64,000 nt of DNA from Hanleya hanleyi (GCA_036873755.1 JAVTVY010020453.1:1-64000), one strand, 5' to 3'. Counted from the first letter of the stretch, positions 12,180 to 24,031 are shown. Notes: generated by a model not told the origin, from the letters alone. A program made the numbers and translations.

Positions 12180-12758
12180 GTGTTACAAGAACAACCGGTT
12201 TGAACAAAATCGATGTCCACATGAATGCCCCGACGGGATATTTATCTATGAAATGTATGTCAGAATATATGCCCGGTAAAATGATTAGTGAAAACAGCTA
12301 AGACTGTGAAGAATTATGCCAACAATTCTTCATGTGAAAACGTAACGAGTTGTGAGTCAAACTTCCTTGTTGGCACTCTGACCGCAAGGGCTTGTGGCTA
12401 ATAATTGGCAGCGAAGTTAAGAGGCATATATGGATGTCGCCATGTATTGCCGAGATGGGGGTATAGGAAAGAAAACCTTTATATTTCAAGCTAGACTTGT
12501 TGAAAATACTATATCATCGATATTAGTAGAAAGAGTGTTGCATCGTATAACTTCTGATGTTAGTTGGATGTGACGTTATGTCACTGTGGAGTCATACCGG
12601 TTGAAATTTGGTCAAAATGGCATGTTCACCTAAAAAGTTTATGAGAAAATTCCAGAATGTAACATGTTGTGTTCAGAATTACTGAAATTATCATGAATTA
12701 CATACCGTAGTTATTCTATCACCAATGGAATATTCGTACAGTGTCGCAATGTGAGCGT
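12180..12758. other. Gene-free spacer
   Basis: No repeat family or protein-like frame was recognised on either strand. Confidence 0.45.
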
Positions 12759-14858
12759 CTAGTATAGGTCATTATCCTTCGTTGCTCTGATGCACCGAAG
12801 GATACGCCAAATAGTAACAATGTATGTCATCCAGAACTGCGCAGTCTTCCCTACACTCCCCTGTCTCACACTAGAATATATTTGGAACAAGTTTTGACAT
12901 GTATCGTTTGTGGTTACTCTTTCCAAATTCTTAGAATTTGGTGATTCTGAAAGTTTGGTTAAAACGATTTGAGTCGCTTCGTCCAGCTGTTGTTCCTCTT
13001 TTGATGCAAACTCAGCATACAACAATCTTTCCAATGCCTCTAACGTGAGTTTGTGAATGCGCATAGCTCGATTGTAGTGTTTTCCAGACAGAACTTGATC
13101 CAAAGATCCACTAGCACAAATACCTGCTTCAATGACAACATTACCGAGACCGCTGCCTTTCATGCGCTTGCCGAGGGCAGCAAACAAAGAACATATGGTA
13201 TGGAATACCCCCATTCTAACAATCACATTGTTGAACTTGAGTTGATTTTGCCAAACAATAGAGTATGCTATCTTCGCTACTACCAAGTCGAATGTGACTA
13301 TAGCGAAATCTTGGCCCACGCTTTCTGATGCTCTCTGGGAAACTTCAAGAACATGTTGCACAGTGGCATTCTCTGTTATAGAGGAATGAACAGGCGGCAT
13401 GTAATCAACCGTGGACTGTGACTGATATGAATCATAGGACTCAACAATGTCTGCGGTTTCAGAAATTCATCCACTCCATGTGGGTACAGTCTGCGTTCTA
13501 CAACTCGTCTTTCCACGAGGTATGGCGAACCTTTTGCCGACAGCCGAACCTCTCTAACCCACTCGGCCACCGAATCACTCTACCAGATACTGTGTTTAAA
13601 ATCTAGTCATTCTTCGCGTAGCTTCGCACATGCGCTTGTTTTACCTAGAAGAACTATGACGTCACCTGGTTTGTGCTTGATAGTTCCTGCTCTTCTCCCC
13701 TGCATACCGCTCTTCAGTGCCAGAGGGAGAATTGGGTATGCGGTAAAACCAGGAAGCGAAATATCACCCGTTTTAGTACTGAATAAGTAACAGACTGTAG
13801 TAGCAGTTTCTTACCCCATTTCAGTATGCTTTCATACCTTTTCCACACAACATCCATATGAAATCAGAAAACTCAACATTGGCATTGCCTTCTGTTGTGG
13901 GAGGAGCTATTTTGCTAACCTCAAGGACAGGTTCTATCTTTGCCTTCGCGAAGCAAGACTTTAGTTCTAGTGGAGTGGGATGCACCGTTCTGGCACGAGA
14001 CTTTGGGTCCCGACTGACAGTAGGAATTGCTATCTCTTCCTGTCCTTGAACCTCCTGTATAATAATACCGTGAGTTGAATGGGTGGTACCAGAACCCGAT
14101 GGTGTTTCCTCATGAAAGTCGAAGTTGTCCCAACAAAGGTGCAAAACTGCATTATCTCTGGCGATATTGTTGGTGGAAGGACAGATTCACTTGCTGTTAT
14201 GCTATTACACATCGCGGTCTCCAGCTCAAGAGTCTTTGTATACGAAACGCAGTGTCCAAAACGGTTTAAAATTGTGACTATTTCCGCACTTTCAGACAAG
14301 TGACGAATTATCATTGCAAGAAGGACATGTTTCGGCATCGTCCATTGACCATTTGTTGTGGCATAGCATATATCCTGAGAACATGATCTGACAATCCGGT
14401 CACCCTTTGCAGACACGGATTTTCGTGGTTTACCGAAAACTGCAACAGATAGAAATTAAAACAGCAATTCCGGCGGTTGGCTTTCCTCTGATACAAGCCA
14501 AGACGCTGTTGGTGGCCGGGGCACGTCTGTGGACGTTGCCCGCGAGGAAATAATGTAACGTCTTCTGGTCATTGCTGCTTCCTCAACCATCCGTTCATCT
14601 GAAGCAGCAAACTCAGATGCTTTTTTCGACAGCTTGCCCAGTGGCAACGTCAACAGAATAAACCAGTTCCCCACGATATGAAGGTCGGCAGAATTTAATT
14701 CTGTTACCAAATTGCTTGATAAGTTTGTCTTTCCGTTTGTCTGTTTTGTAGTTAGGGTTGTACATGTCTGGGAATTTTTCCAACAGGAAAAATAGATATC
14801 GTTTCCGTAACATGAATATACGCTCAATCTTCAGATATTTAATTATGTTTTCTTCCAC
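12759..14858 (-). pseudogene. Broken ORF of a multi-copy invertebrate protein family
   Basis: Minus-strand pieces, in order, read as one protein. 14858-14613 has KFPDMYNPNYKTDK and GELVYSVDVATGQAV. 14640-14030 has EFAASDERMVEEAAM, then a stop at 14458-14456, then GQWTMPKHVLLAMIIRHL and NRFGHCVSYTKTLELETA. 14144-13821 has HLCWDNFDFHEETPSGSG. 13495-12759 has VDYMPPVHSS and GKHYNRAMRIHKLTLEALER. The breaks are a frameshift in an A-run near 14625, the TAA at 14456, a frameshift near 14150, about 300 bp of SINE-like insertion at 13500-13810 and a TGA near 13465. From memory, proteins with these motifs occur in many copies in cnidarian and mollusc genomes, which suggests a mobile or mobile-linked origin. 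I know no assigned function. Confidence 0.65.
13520..13573 (-). repeat. tRNA-like SINE head inside the pseudogene
   Basis: On the minus strand GGTGGCCGAGTGGGTTAGAG resembles the 5' half and A box of a Ser/Leu-type tRNA, followed by AAAGGTTCGCCATACC as a poor B box. No full cloverleaf forms. It sits in the stretch that interrupts the pseudogene and is probably a tRNA-derived SINE. Confidence 0.5.
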
Positions 14859-16339
14859 ACAATTAAATATGGACTAAGCTACTTCAGCGTGAGCTTGCAA
14901 CATTGCGGTTGTCTCGTTAGGCTCCCCGGTGTCTGTTTCTTGTCTGGCAGATAGAGTGTATTTTGCGCCGACACCAGTGGGTAGTCGGCTTCGCGTGCTA
15001 CCAAATGTGTGTCACGAATGACGCGTAAGATTGACTCATCATCTTTGCTCACAGCGGCAGCTCTTATTGATGCTTCTGCTGTTTTTGTGACACATTTAAC
15101 AAGTGATTTTCGTGTTCTTTTGACTTTAATATTTTTTTGTTACAAAATAAACAGCTACCAGACAGGACAGACAGAGGAGGAAGCAGAGACCTCAGATGAT
15201 CGCTTTGTCATCACTCTGATGCCCCCTTCTTCCCCAGAAAGATATATTTTCATCCTGTTAATAAGAGTGAAAGTTTGGTAGCACCAACGATGATGGCAAT
15301 GAACAGACGAGTCAAGGGTGTGGGTAGATTAGTGCAAATTTCAACAAGCCTTTGTTCTGCCAAGGTCAAAGTTTACCTGAAAGCTGCTACCTGTTTTATT
15401 TTCCAAAAACCATACACAGACAGAGGCTTCAGCTCCATATAAGACTTATTCTAATCAAAATGTACAATACAGACCCTTCCCTTTCCATCGGTCTGACCGG
15501 TGGATACTGATCTATGTCCCTTCCCCTTACCCGTATAGGGTTTCAGTTGAATGGGATGCTCCTTCGACATTATTCATACAATAAAACGCTGATTTAACAA
15601 AATGTCATAAGTGCACTGCGTATGTTGAAATGTGCACTTGCCAGAGATGAAAAGGTTATCTGCTTGAATAGCATTACATCTGCATCACGTATCAGTATAT
15701 TTACAACAAAGATATAGATGGTGCTGCTACTTAGATTTCGCGAATATTCGGGCTGCTCAGTGGACAGCAATCAGTTATACAAAGTACGCAGATGGCGCTG
15801 CGATGTTTACTTGCATAATGTCTGGGTATGTCACCTACAAAATCTGTGGAAGGCAATATGTTACTTTGAGTGTGCTTTGTGTCATATAAATTATTAATTC
15901 ATACAGTAGCTATAATAATTTTGATCTGTTTCCTAAAATGTATTTTTGACATTACGAATTCATTAGAAAATCAAAATCCGATATAAACATATATATATAA
16001 TATATATTTTGCAGCTATGACGTCACAATGACATCATACATTTTTCAAATTTGTTGTTCATTGTATCCCATCTTTTAGGCCATTGTATTATGCACACACT
16101 GATACCCAATATGCTATGCTTGGACAGAAAAGTAACGTACATTTTCATGTAAACAGTATGTGCACCCCCATCTTCCATGCATTTGTGAGAGAAACGGGGG
16201 CACCTAACTTCAAAATGCTATATCTCATGAAAGTCCCAGCACCCAAGATGCTAACAGGCGGCATTCGAACGCTAATAAATAGGGCTTTCAGAAAAATATA
16301 GCCTACAAAATTCCCAAGTGGGGGGGAGGGGGGCTCAAA
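14859..16339. other. Gene-free spacer
   Basis: Contains an AT-dinucleotide run near 15990-16010 and no convincing coding stretch. The 90-codon frame at 15009-15281 lacks family features. No transposon ends were identified. Confidence 0.45.
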
Positions 16340-16910
16340 GCCTAACTCCCTTGTTTGGACCTTCTCCACCGGATCCGATGTTTTCTTCAGAAATATGCCC
16401 CTTGACTGTAAAAAAAATCCACTTTCATCATCCACCTTTTCTTGTGAACGCAACTCGTCAAAGAGTTTTTGCTGGATTCTTTCCAAATTTGTCACACATT
16501 ATTGTCACCATGTGAAGATATGCTTGTGACTTTTTCCACCCGATCCATCTCCTGAGTTATGCCCCCTGATTGTCGAAAACGCTACTCCCATCAGCTACCT
16601 TTGTGTTTGAGCACAACGCAATAAAGACGTTTTGCTGGATTCTTTCCAAATTTGCCACCCATTTGGAAAATGTTAAGATGTGCATGTGACGTTTCCGACC
16701 CGATCTGATGTTTTCTCCAGAGTTATGTTCCTTCAACGTCGAAAAAACTACTATCAGCTGCCTTTTCTTGCAAACGCAACTTGTCAAAGAAATTTTCCAA
16801 ATTTGCCACACATTATCATTACTATGTGAAGAGGTGCACGCGACCTTTTCAACCCGATCGGATGTTTTCTTCTGAGTTAGCCCCTTGATCATCAGAGAAA
16901 AATGCATCCA
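16340..16910. repeat. Tandem array of ~120-170-bp units
   Basis: Four units repeat 'ctggattctttccaaatttg', 'ccacacatta', 'tgtgaagatgtgcatgtgac', 'cccgatc.gatgttttctcc' and 'gagttatgccccttgat'. Orientation and unit length vary through decay. Minus-strand frames (16145-16495, 16557-16907) share KTSD-V-K because of the repeat and are not genes. Confidence 0.8.
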
Positions 16911-17104
16911 CCACCATATATATTCACTAGGCTAATCTTCCCTTTCTACTTTTCGGGGTTTAGCCATGTTGTTGTCTACTGTTTATGTTTAAAGGCGTTC
17001 CTTTGACTCAATGGCACTCTTGTTACTATATGGCGGTCAAATATTTCACCATTTTGCAACAGAATGGTGCTAATGGTGCTAATTCGACATGGCTAATAAA
17101 TCAT

Positions 17105-17330
17105 CGCGTTGAAATATTTGTCTAATACCGCTCAAGCCGATGTTAGGGGTCGTGTGGTCATGCTATGTCCACATGAACAGCTAAAATAAATGTGTGGCTT
17201 GGATCACTTTTGGTTCCTGTGATGTTCTAGAAATATGCAGTGAGTAAATTTGTCTGTGAGGTCATATGACTTCTTGTCTGTACGTCGGCATCGTTTTCCA
17301 CCACCCTTTTAATGATGCGTTTAATTTGTG
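17105..17330 (+). mobile_element. U-type solo tail, diverged copy
   Basis: It begins 'atatttgtctaataccgct' and keeps the perfect GTGTGG/CCACAT stem (17152-17157 with 17169-17174) and the following GAA. It then continues as a diverged form of the U tail ('gaggtcatatgacttcttgt', 'gtacgtcggcatcg', ending near 'gtttaatt'). It starts at the same point as the copy at 39024. Confidence 0.6.
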
Positions 17331-17400
17331 TTTTTCAAGGGCAGTCTGACATGACTGGGACCAAGCAAAGAACATGTCAGCTTTACCCGGGAAAAAACCC
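17331..17400 (-). pseudogene. Possible LTR-element RT/RNase H linker scrap
   Basis: The minus frame reads FFAWSQSCQTALEKHK, like the linker after RT in Ty3/gypsy elements. It is very short and shares 'cccgggtaaagctgaca' with 18250, where that block has the opposite orientation relative to coding. Treat as tentative. Confidence 0.3.
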
Positions 17401-17765
17401 TCTTGGCAGATTTCCACGATTTGTGATATACGAATGACGTATTCAAGCAATAAGACCGGTCTTCCCCAGTTCTATTAATATACAGAGTTGAGCGTGCCAT
17501 GCGCTCGTCAGGAACAGGTCCTTCGTGTAAGGCTGAGTGGCACACTTCTGTTCATATTTGCCATTGCTATGTTACTTTACTACTATATACGCACATCCAT
17601 GAATTAAATATCGTACGCATTGATGACAAAAATATTTAGGCCTACCGTATCTGTTTCGGGTGATACGTTGTACTGCAAATTTATTTTATTTTACTCCAGA
17701 AATATTTCTTCAGGAGTCATTCAGCTATGGATAAAAAAAAGTAAATAAAATAAATTGACAAAATT

Positions 17766-17829
17766 GTGATTCGAACTCAAAATTGACAGCATTGTTCATT
17801 CACAACCAAACGCTCTAACCACACGGCCA
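17766..17829 (-). repeat. tRNA-like SINE head
   Basis: On the minus strand GGCCGTGTGGTTAGAGCG (A-box-like) is followed about 45 nt later by GAGTTCGAATC (B box, 17768-17776). The acceptor stem does not pair, so this is a pol III-type SINE head or tRNA relic, not a functional tRNA. Confidence 0.6.
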
Positions 17830-18216
17830 AGAAGCTATGCAACACCAAACACTGTTACAATGCCAATATAACGTCGTCTTCCAAGTGAACAGAGAAAACA
17901 AAACTTATTTTAAATTTCATGAAAATATGACACCTTCAACCAAAATGATATTTCAATATATGTTTGTGGTATATTTGATAAAATTGAGAACATGGAATTA
18001 GATTTTGGTTGGAGGTGTCATATTTTGTATATAAAGGGAATTCCCTGTGAAAATGTACCCAGAAAATATAAAAACGACCAAGCGCCCATTTTCCAACGTT
18101 CATCGACGCCGTTTTACGTCACCATTGGCTGTGAGAATTTTCAGTGTAAAATTTTGGTATTTTTTATGTACGAAACACAACTTTTCATGCTGACATGAAG
18201 AAATAATTTTTTCGCT

Positions 18217-18340
18217 TTACAAACGTGACAGCAAGAGAGTTTTTTCCCGGGTAAAGCTGACACGTCCTTTGACGTTCTTTTTCAGGAGATTGGTCAGAGG
18301 GATAACAGAGCATGCGAGGTACCCAAAGAACGCTATAAGT
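18217..18340 (-). pseudogene. LTR-element RT/RNase H linker fragment
   Basis: The minus frame contains LRRLIAFFGYLACS and PLTNLLKKNVK, matching the usual end of RT in Ty3/gypsy elements. It abuts, or slightly overlaps, plus-strand integrase sequence, so an inversion junction lies near 18330. Confidence 0.45.
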
Positions 18341-18563
18341 CTCCTCAAAAGGTCATAAAATCCCGATATGACACCGAAGTCCAACGCTCGATCCTTTAGT
18401 CCTGGAGACAAATAAAAGTATTGGCCTTATTACCCTTACAGCGCGAGCCACTGACAGCCAAGTTAAGGGGACCTTATGTAGTTAGTAGTCCAGATCGGAG
18501 AATAACCCAAAGGGTATGTCACATTAACATGCTCAAGAAATACCATGAACGTGAACCAGGTCT
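18325..18563 (+). pseudogene. Ty3/gypsy-type integrase C-terminus
   Basis: Plus-strand pieces read KSPQKVIKSRYDTEVQRS, then after a frameshift near 18400 VLALLPLQREPLTAKLRGPY, then DRRITQRVCHINMLKKYHER. This is the conserved end of integrase in this retrotransposon group. About 16-20 residues before DRRI are missing compared with relatives. RT sequence of the same strand starts about 80 bp downstream, so integrase lies before RT. That is the order of Gmr1-like elements, unlike standard gypsy. Confidence 0.75.
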
Positions 18564-18599
18564 ATCATGTAGTTAGTCCGGTAGACAGTGACTTAAACA

Positions 18600-19527
18600 T
18601 TACTGAATAATTTGACAATACATATTAAAGAGAGTCTCACATGGAACCACTGGCAGCAAAACTGTCAAACTCGAAGGTTCAAGAGAACCTTGACAGTAAA
18701 TTGGAGCATTTGTCTGAACAACAGAGAGTATATATTAGGAATTTGCTCCGTAAATACAAATTATTTTCTGACAAGCCAGGTTGTACTTCTCTTGCTGTTC
18801 ATGATGTAGTTGTAGGTGAGGCTCAGCCTATCAAACAACACCCATACAGGCTTCATCCTGAAAAGTTAGCTCAGGTACGAGAAGAGGTGAAGTACATGCT
18901 AGAGCATGCTACTATAGAGCCAAGTCAGCTGCAGCTCACTTATTGAACTTTTCCCTAAACCAGATGGTTCACAAAGGGTCTGTATAGATTACCGTAAGGC
19001 AAACATTGTGGCACGCGAATCCTAACTGATTCCTAGAATCGAAGACTGTATTGAAGGATCAGTCAGGCTGCTTATGTGATCAAGATAGACATGCCAAAAT
19101 GCTATTGGCAGGTATCATTGTTCGACACGGCCAAAAAATATCTGCATCTGTAACACTGGAAGCTTTACACAAGTGAAATTACAACACATATAAGGGAAGT
19201 GGGAAGAGGTGCCGACATACTGACAGAGCCACATGACTTCACAGTATAGTCTTCCGGTTTACCTGTTCTAAAGCACATACCAAGAATCTAACCAATCCGT
19301 TTGGGATGAAAAATGCTCCGGCCAGCATTCAACGGTTAATTAATCAGGTCATATCCGGATTGGAGTATTGTGTTGCATAGATTGATGATGATTGTTGTAC
19401 AGCGACACCTGGGATGACCATCTAACATCTTAAGCAGTTATCCGACAGACTTGCCAGGGCAAATATTGTGATAAATCTGCAGAAAAGTGAGTTTGCTCAA
19501 GCTCAATTCATGTCGTGGGTCATGTGG
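18600..19527 (+). pseudogene. Ty3/gypsy-type reverse transcriptase, interrupted
   Basis: The frame at 18641-18943 carries LEHLSEQQRVYIRNLL, DVVVGEAQPIKQHPYRLHPE and EVKYMLEHATIEPS, the standard start of RT in this group. Broken frames continue with FPKPDGSQRVCIDYRKAN and LIPRIEDCIEG. After the insertion at 19178-19292 come TNPFGMKNAPASIQRLINQ, a decayed IDD motif near 19380 and LARANIVINLQKSEFAQA. Many stops and small indels make it dead. The coding strand stops at an inverted junction with minus-strand integrase near 19527. Confidence 0.8.
19178..19292 (-). mobile_element. U-family tail nested in the gypsy RT
   Basis: On the minus strand it runs from 'gttagattcttggtatgtgc' to 'ccttatatgtgttgtaat', matching 39138-39257 and 42331-42441. 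It splits the RT frame just before the FGMKNAP motif, so it inserted after that element. The three-way-junction block is absent in this truncated copy. Confidence 0.8.
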
Positions 19528-20135
19528 TGGGTCGAGATCAAGTAGGTCAAAGCTATGGTGGACTTCCCTGTTCCAAGTTATAAAACGGGAGTTTGTAAAA
19601 CTTTCAGTAACCCCCTTCGAGAGTCTTTCTCTGAATGTAGACACATAGTCAAAGAGGTTAGTCTCCTCCACCTCACTAAGTAACTTCTCCTTTATCATCT
19701 TTAATGGATCTATGCCCTCGTGTTTATAGACTGGCTCAAATGGACAAATGCCTGTTGATTCATTGGGCATGTCCCTTGTGACAAATAGAACAAATGATGT
19801 ACCTATGCCCCAACTGTCGGGGTACTCGAGAACATGATATTTCAGCATGTTATTCATTGTCTGGCGATATCGTTCTAATCTACCTATTATATGCAGAAAA
19901 TATTCCTGAAAACTCATACTTTACAACTCCAGTATCAGAGTTAACCTTAGGCTTATCTGACAAGATAGGGGGAATATTCACTTTATCCCCTGCAAAGTCG
20001 TTTCTCAGCCAAGAGGTCATATTTCCTATGGAAATTGTCTCAACAATCCCTACTGTTACTGGAACAGTGACCAAATCACTCTTCAGGTTAACTAAGTATT
20101 ACAATTCCCATCAATACTATGAATCAACGCACTAG
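19528..20135 (-). pseudogene. Ty3/gypsy-type protease region and integrase, inverted
   Basis: On the minus strand 20074-19880 reads VTVPVTVGIVETISIGN and FAGDKVNIPPILSDKPKVNS, the region after the protease in this retrotransposon group. 19917-19530 reads LERYRQTMNNMLKYHVLEYP, PNESTGICPFEPVYKHE and KEKLLSEVEETNLFDYVSTF, the second half of the integrase core. Protease directly before integrase again fits the Gmr1-like order, though a deletion could also bring them together. The frame then runs into antisense RT. Confidence 0.7.
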
Positions 20136-21088
20136 CGTTCACAGAATTATCCCTAGACAGAGTTGTACCATTAGTGGATGTGACGCCCCAGTATCTCTCG
20201 AGATAACCACATGTTTTCTGTTTTCTCCGGAGTAACTGGCGACACTTCTCGTAGAAACTAATTGAAAAAAGACGTCTAACTGTAAACCAGTATGGACATA
20301 GGAAAAATGAAGCACGTCTAATGTTGGCGTATCATACTAAGCAGGAGAAAGAAAATAGCGCAAACTCAAGTTATAGTGTAATAATATATTAAGCAACGAT
20401 TATGTCATTTCAACATAGTATACATTAACATAACTCTTTCATCTACATGTATTAATCTTCCCAGTATACTCTGCATTCAAACAAATAGATTAAATTTCAA
20501 ATAGAAATTGGGGGCAGCCGTGTTAGTATTTGTAGTATAAATGAATAACAAACGGTAACACCTTTAGGACTAACCATGGAGTTAAAAGACAAGGAGACAC
20601 AACTCCGTCAGATGTGTAGTGTACTATGTGCGTGACCGCCTCAGTGGGATCCCACCGGATTAGCCAAGGGATTAAAACAGACTCGGTCTTGCTCGGCAAC
20701 TATCGGTTTTATGCGCATGCGCCGTAGTAACATTATCGCAACCACTTAAAGAGATAGTGTATTGTGAATGTGGATTGATAGTCATCAAGGAAAATATTCA
20801 TTACAGGCATCCGATCCGACATAAATCCTAATTAGGCAGCCGTCGTCCATTGAGTACTATCCCAAAATCACCATTTGATGTAAAATTTGATATATTGCAA
20901 TATATACCTGGAAGCATGTCGTTGCGTATATTGGATGATAGAAGCTCCGTTTCCGTAGGAGATTTGGAGCTGTTCAGCCTCTTCCTCATCATATACAGAG
21001 ACGACCTGTGCAGTGTGCAAACTGCACATCTATCGCCGACATCGGTCACAGGCATCTTACATCCGGTCTGTCTCAGTGTAGGGGCGAC
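20136..21088. other. Gene-free spacer
   Basis: Holds a short T-tail scrap on the minus strand at about 20832-20853 ('cagccgtcgtccattgag') and a GCGCATGCGC palindrome near 20713. A minus frame at 20828-21055 is protein-like but unrecognised. Confidence 0.45.
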
Positions 21089-21362
21089 TGATTACGACTT
21101 TAGAACGATTATTATGGATTAAGAATACTGATCAGCGATACGGATTTTATATTTTTGGAACATCATGATGTCTTGTCGGTATCATTGAAAACTACTTCTC
21201 TCTTGCAGGAAACTAGCCTATGTTTATGTATACTATGATTGTCTTTTTTGAATTTGGTGCTAATACTGTTATATGGATATGGAATAGGTCTTTGGATTAT
21301 GGACGCGGATATTCTTTAATGGACGACGGCTGAATTATGAATGACGGACTAGACGTTTGTAT
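21089..21362 (+). mobile_element. T-family solo tail, 5'-truncated
   Basis: It matches the T tail from 'acgacttta.aacgattatt' through 'gatcagcgatacggatt', 'cttctctcttgcaggaaac' and 'gacgacggct' to 'ctagacgtttgtatta'. The three-way-junction block is not included. An extra T in the poly-T run breaks the tail frame present in other copies. Confidence 0.85.
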
Positions 21363-21875
21363 TACCATAGCCGCTTTCTTCTTCAGCCACTGGCTGTCCG
21401 TCGGAATCGTACAGTACCGCATATCCTTCAGTTCTGGTTCGGATATCATGAAGAAAATCCCCATTTCCAACGCAAATATTCCAATGTGCGATGTCGTGCA
21501 ATATAGAACTGACGTTCGTCGTTGTCACCACTGCTGGTAAATGAGCGACCTGTATTTCTTTGCCATGGACACGTGACGTCCAAATTCCGCCCTGGAGACG
21601 GACTGTTACGTTTAGTAGGCTCCATGGATAAACAAAGCTGTGTTCTGATATATGTGTTTCCTGATCTCAAGTCCACCCTGGTTCCTGGACCTAAAAAAAC
21701 ATGAAATCCATACAGAAGCTCAAGAATCCTAGCTGCTGAATAGCTGTCCATTTATCATCCCCCCTCTACACACAGTCTAGTTAAACATGACCCCCCTTCG
21801 TAGAGCTTGAAGTTATTGGTGACCCCCCTCCCCCTCAAATTCCACCGCCCCCCTCACGATAAATGTTGAATGGTC

Positions 21876-22092
21876 CCTAATCTTCTGTTCTGCGATCACA
21901 CGGGCGAGTCTGGGTTGGGGACTTTTCGGAGGACTGCCACACGGAAATCTGTTACCTTGTGCCCTGTTTTCCTATGGGTGTTTGTCTTCTGTTGTGATTG
22001 ATGTCACCTCTGTGTACAGTCATCCGTTTTCGCAGGGTCGGCTCGTTTCCCCAATATAAACTGCTGCAGTGGAACATTTCTGGCAGGTAATT
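21876..22092 (-). pseudogene. PLE GIY-YIG endonuclease fragment
   Basis: The minus strand reads AVYIGET after a QKCS motif, then a stretch equal to the nuclease of the copy at 34803-35342, ending RLARVIAEQKI. It keeps the YIG glycine that the 35-kb copy has lost. It is truncated at both ends and contains stops. Upstream and downstream PLE parts are missing. Confidence 0.7.
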
Positions 22093-22621
22093 TTTTTACA
22101 AGCACGGACGTCGAGCTGCACGGACGTCTTTTTAGTTTTTCCGCACCAGCACAAGTTTTTATCCAGTTTTTAGTTAGTTAATGGTAGTTATGATGTTGCG
22201 AAAGTGTCGCTCGTTTTATCGCTGTCGTGTTTTAGACTTTTTTAGACTAGTTTAGGGCGCTGCATATCATTTTTACACGTTTCTCACCACTTTGAACTTT
22301 GTGATGTCGAGGAGTCGCCTAGTTTTCGACGACGCCATATTGAAAACCTGTTTTGTCCGATTTGAACTTTCAACAAATTAACTCACTTCTTAATGAATTG
22401 TTTACCATTCACCTGATTTATAACCAAGCTCGAGAAATTTAGCACTTGAGTGCTTCGCCTTATGACTTCTATCCACCCGTAACTGCTGATTACGAGCTTT
22501 ATGAACTCGGAATCCTGAACATTTAAAACAAAAATTTGCAAACACGCCAACACGTCAGATTCAGCGAACTCCAAGCAGTGATTTCTTTCTTTCTCTCGTG
22601 CATGAGCTATATCCCCTTGCA

Positions 22622-23790
22622 TTGAATTGAATTGAATTTTATTCACCAACGATCAAAGAATATATAGGTAGTAACATGTTGCTGAATTACAGAAAGGTAG
22701 TATACAAATCAATAGCGTTATATAGCATGCAATGAAAATTGGCGGGAATAAAACCCCAAAGGGCTTGTTCTATCCCAATAGAAAGATATGTCGTTATGTA
22801 TATATATATATATCTATAAGTATCTGTAACATACTGAACTTAGTAATTTACAAATAATAATAATTATAATTTACTCTCTTCAGACTTAAATAAGCAATTC
22901 ATTAAGACATTATTATATCATTGTCATCATGTAAGTCATATCGCGAATATTTCTATTTAGTTTTATATGTCATAATTTTCTTTTCATTTGATGTTATCTT
23001 TTTATTTTTATGTTGTTTTTTTTAGCCTCGAATGTGATGGTTTGGGTCAGTTACGCAGGAGATGTTCTTTGAGTTTTGATTTGAATAATGAGATTGATTT
23101 GATGGACTTCATCAGGGGAGGTAGTTTGTTCCACTCTCGGGGTCCTGTAGTTTTTGTGGTGTAGAAGGAGATGTTCGATTTATAAATTGGTCGGTAAAGA
23201 TTAAGGTGTTGGCCTCTGGTTTGGTAGCGGCGGACGTCTGATTGTCGTGTGAAGTAGTTTCGGAATGCTTCTGGTAATAATTCAGGATGGTGCATAAATT
23301 TATGAGCCAATAAGAGGCAGGCATACAAGTTCAATTTAGAAAGTTGTAGTATTTTTAGATCTGTAAACAATGGTTGCGTATGGTCGCGTTTTTTTGACAA
23401 AGTTATTACCCTCAGCGCTCGCTTCTGTAGCAGAAATAGCTGGTTTAGATGAGTGATATAAGTATTTCCCCACAGAAGATTACAGTAGGATAGATATGGG
23501 AATATCATTGAATAGTATAGGATATATAAAGATTTTTTGTTTATGGAGTATTTTATGTGGTTAATAATTCCTATGTTTCGAGAGACCTTATTGCAGATGT
23601 AGTTGATGTGTGTCTTCCAGTTTAGTTCCTGGTTGAAAAAGACTCCCAAGAACTTGAACCTAGTGACACGTTCAATTTGGCGTCCAGAAATAGATAAATC
23701 AAACTTAAGTGTTAGTCGCTTACGAGTATTGGGCTCAATGACCATGTATTTTTGCCATGTATTCTTGCATGAACTAAAAACTGTATGAAT
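22622..23790 (-). mobile_element. 5'-truncated LINE, C-terminal part of ORF2
   Basis: An uninterrupted 232-codon minus frame (23745-23047) matches the region after the RT active site in jockey/CR1-like LINEs: RFKFLGVFFNQELNWKTHIN, YILYYSMIFPYLSYCNLLWG, QKRALRVI and TGPREWNKLP. A 3' UTR of about 400 bp follows and ends in pentamer repeats (ATTGA on the plus strand, 22622-22640). The RT core is absent, as in ordinary 5' truncation. It appears to have inserted in the 5' flank of the plus-strand LINE. Confidence 0.8.
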
Positions 23791-24031
23791 TATTTCATTT
23801 TAAACATCGTCCTATCAATTGTTGAACACTGAACTTTTATTGATTAACTCTGACCTGTGCTTGCATGCTGCATCTGAATCCAGCTTCCGCTTTTTGAACT
23901 TGAACTTCTCTGTTGCTTTGGACCATATCAATACATCTAAATATATCTGCGGCTTTGGACAATATCAGTATATTTAAATCCAGCTTCGGAAATTTCCTGC
24001 AGCGCATCTAATACCAATTAAACCTTGCAAC

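Noticed and set aside
17495..17525. Hammerhead-like CTGACGAGCG...CGCTCAAC on the minus strand
   Set aside because: GAAA is replaced by TCAA, so the core is not met; likely chance.
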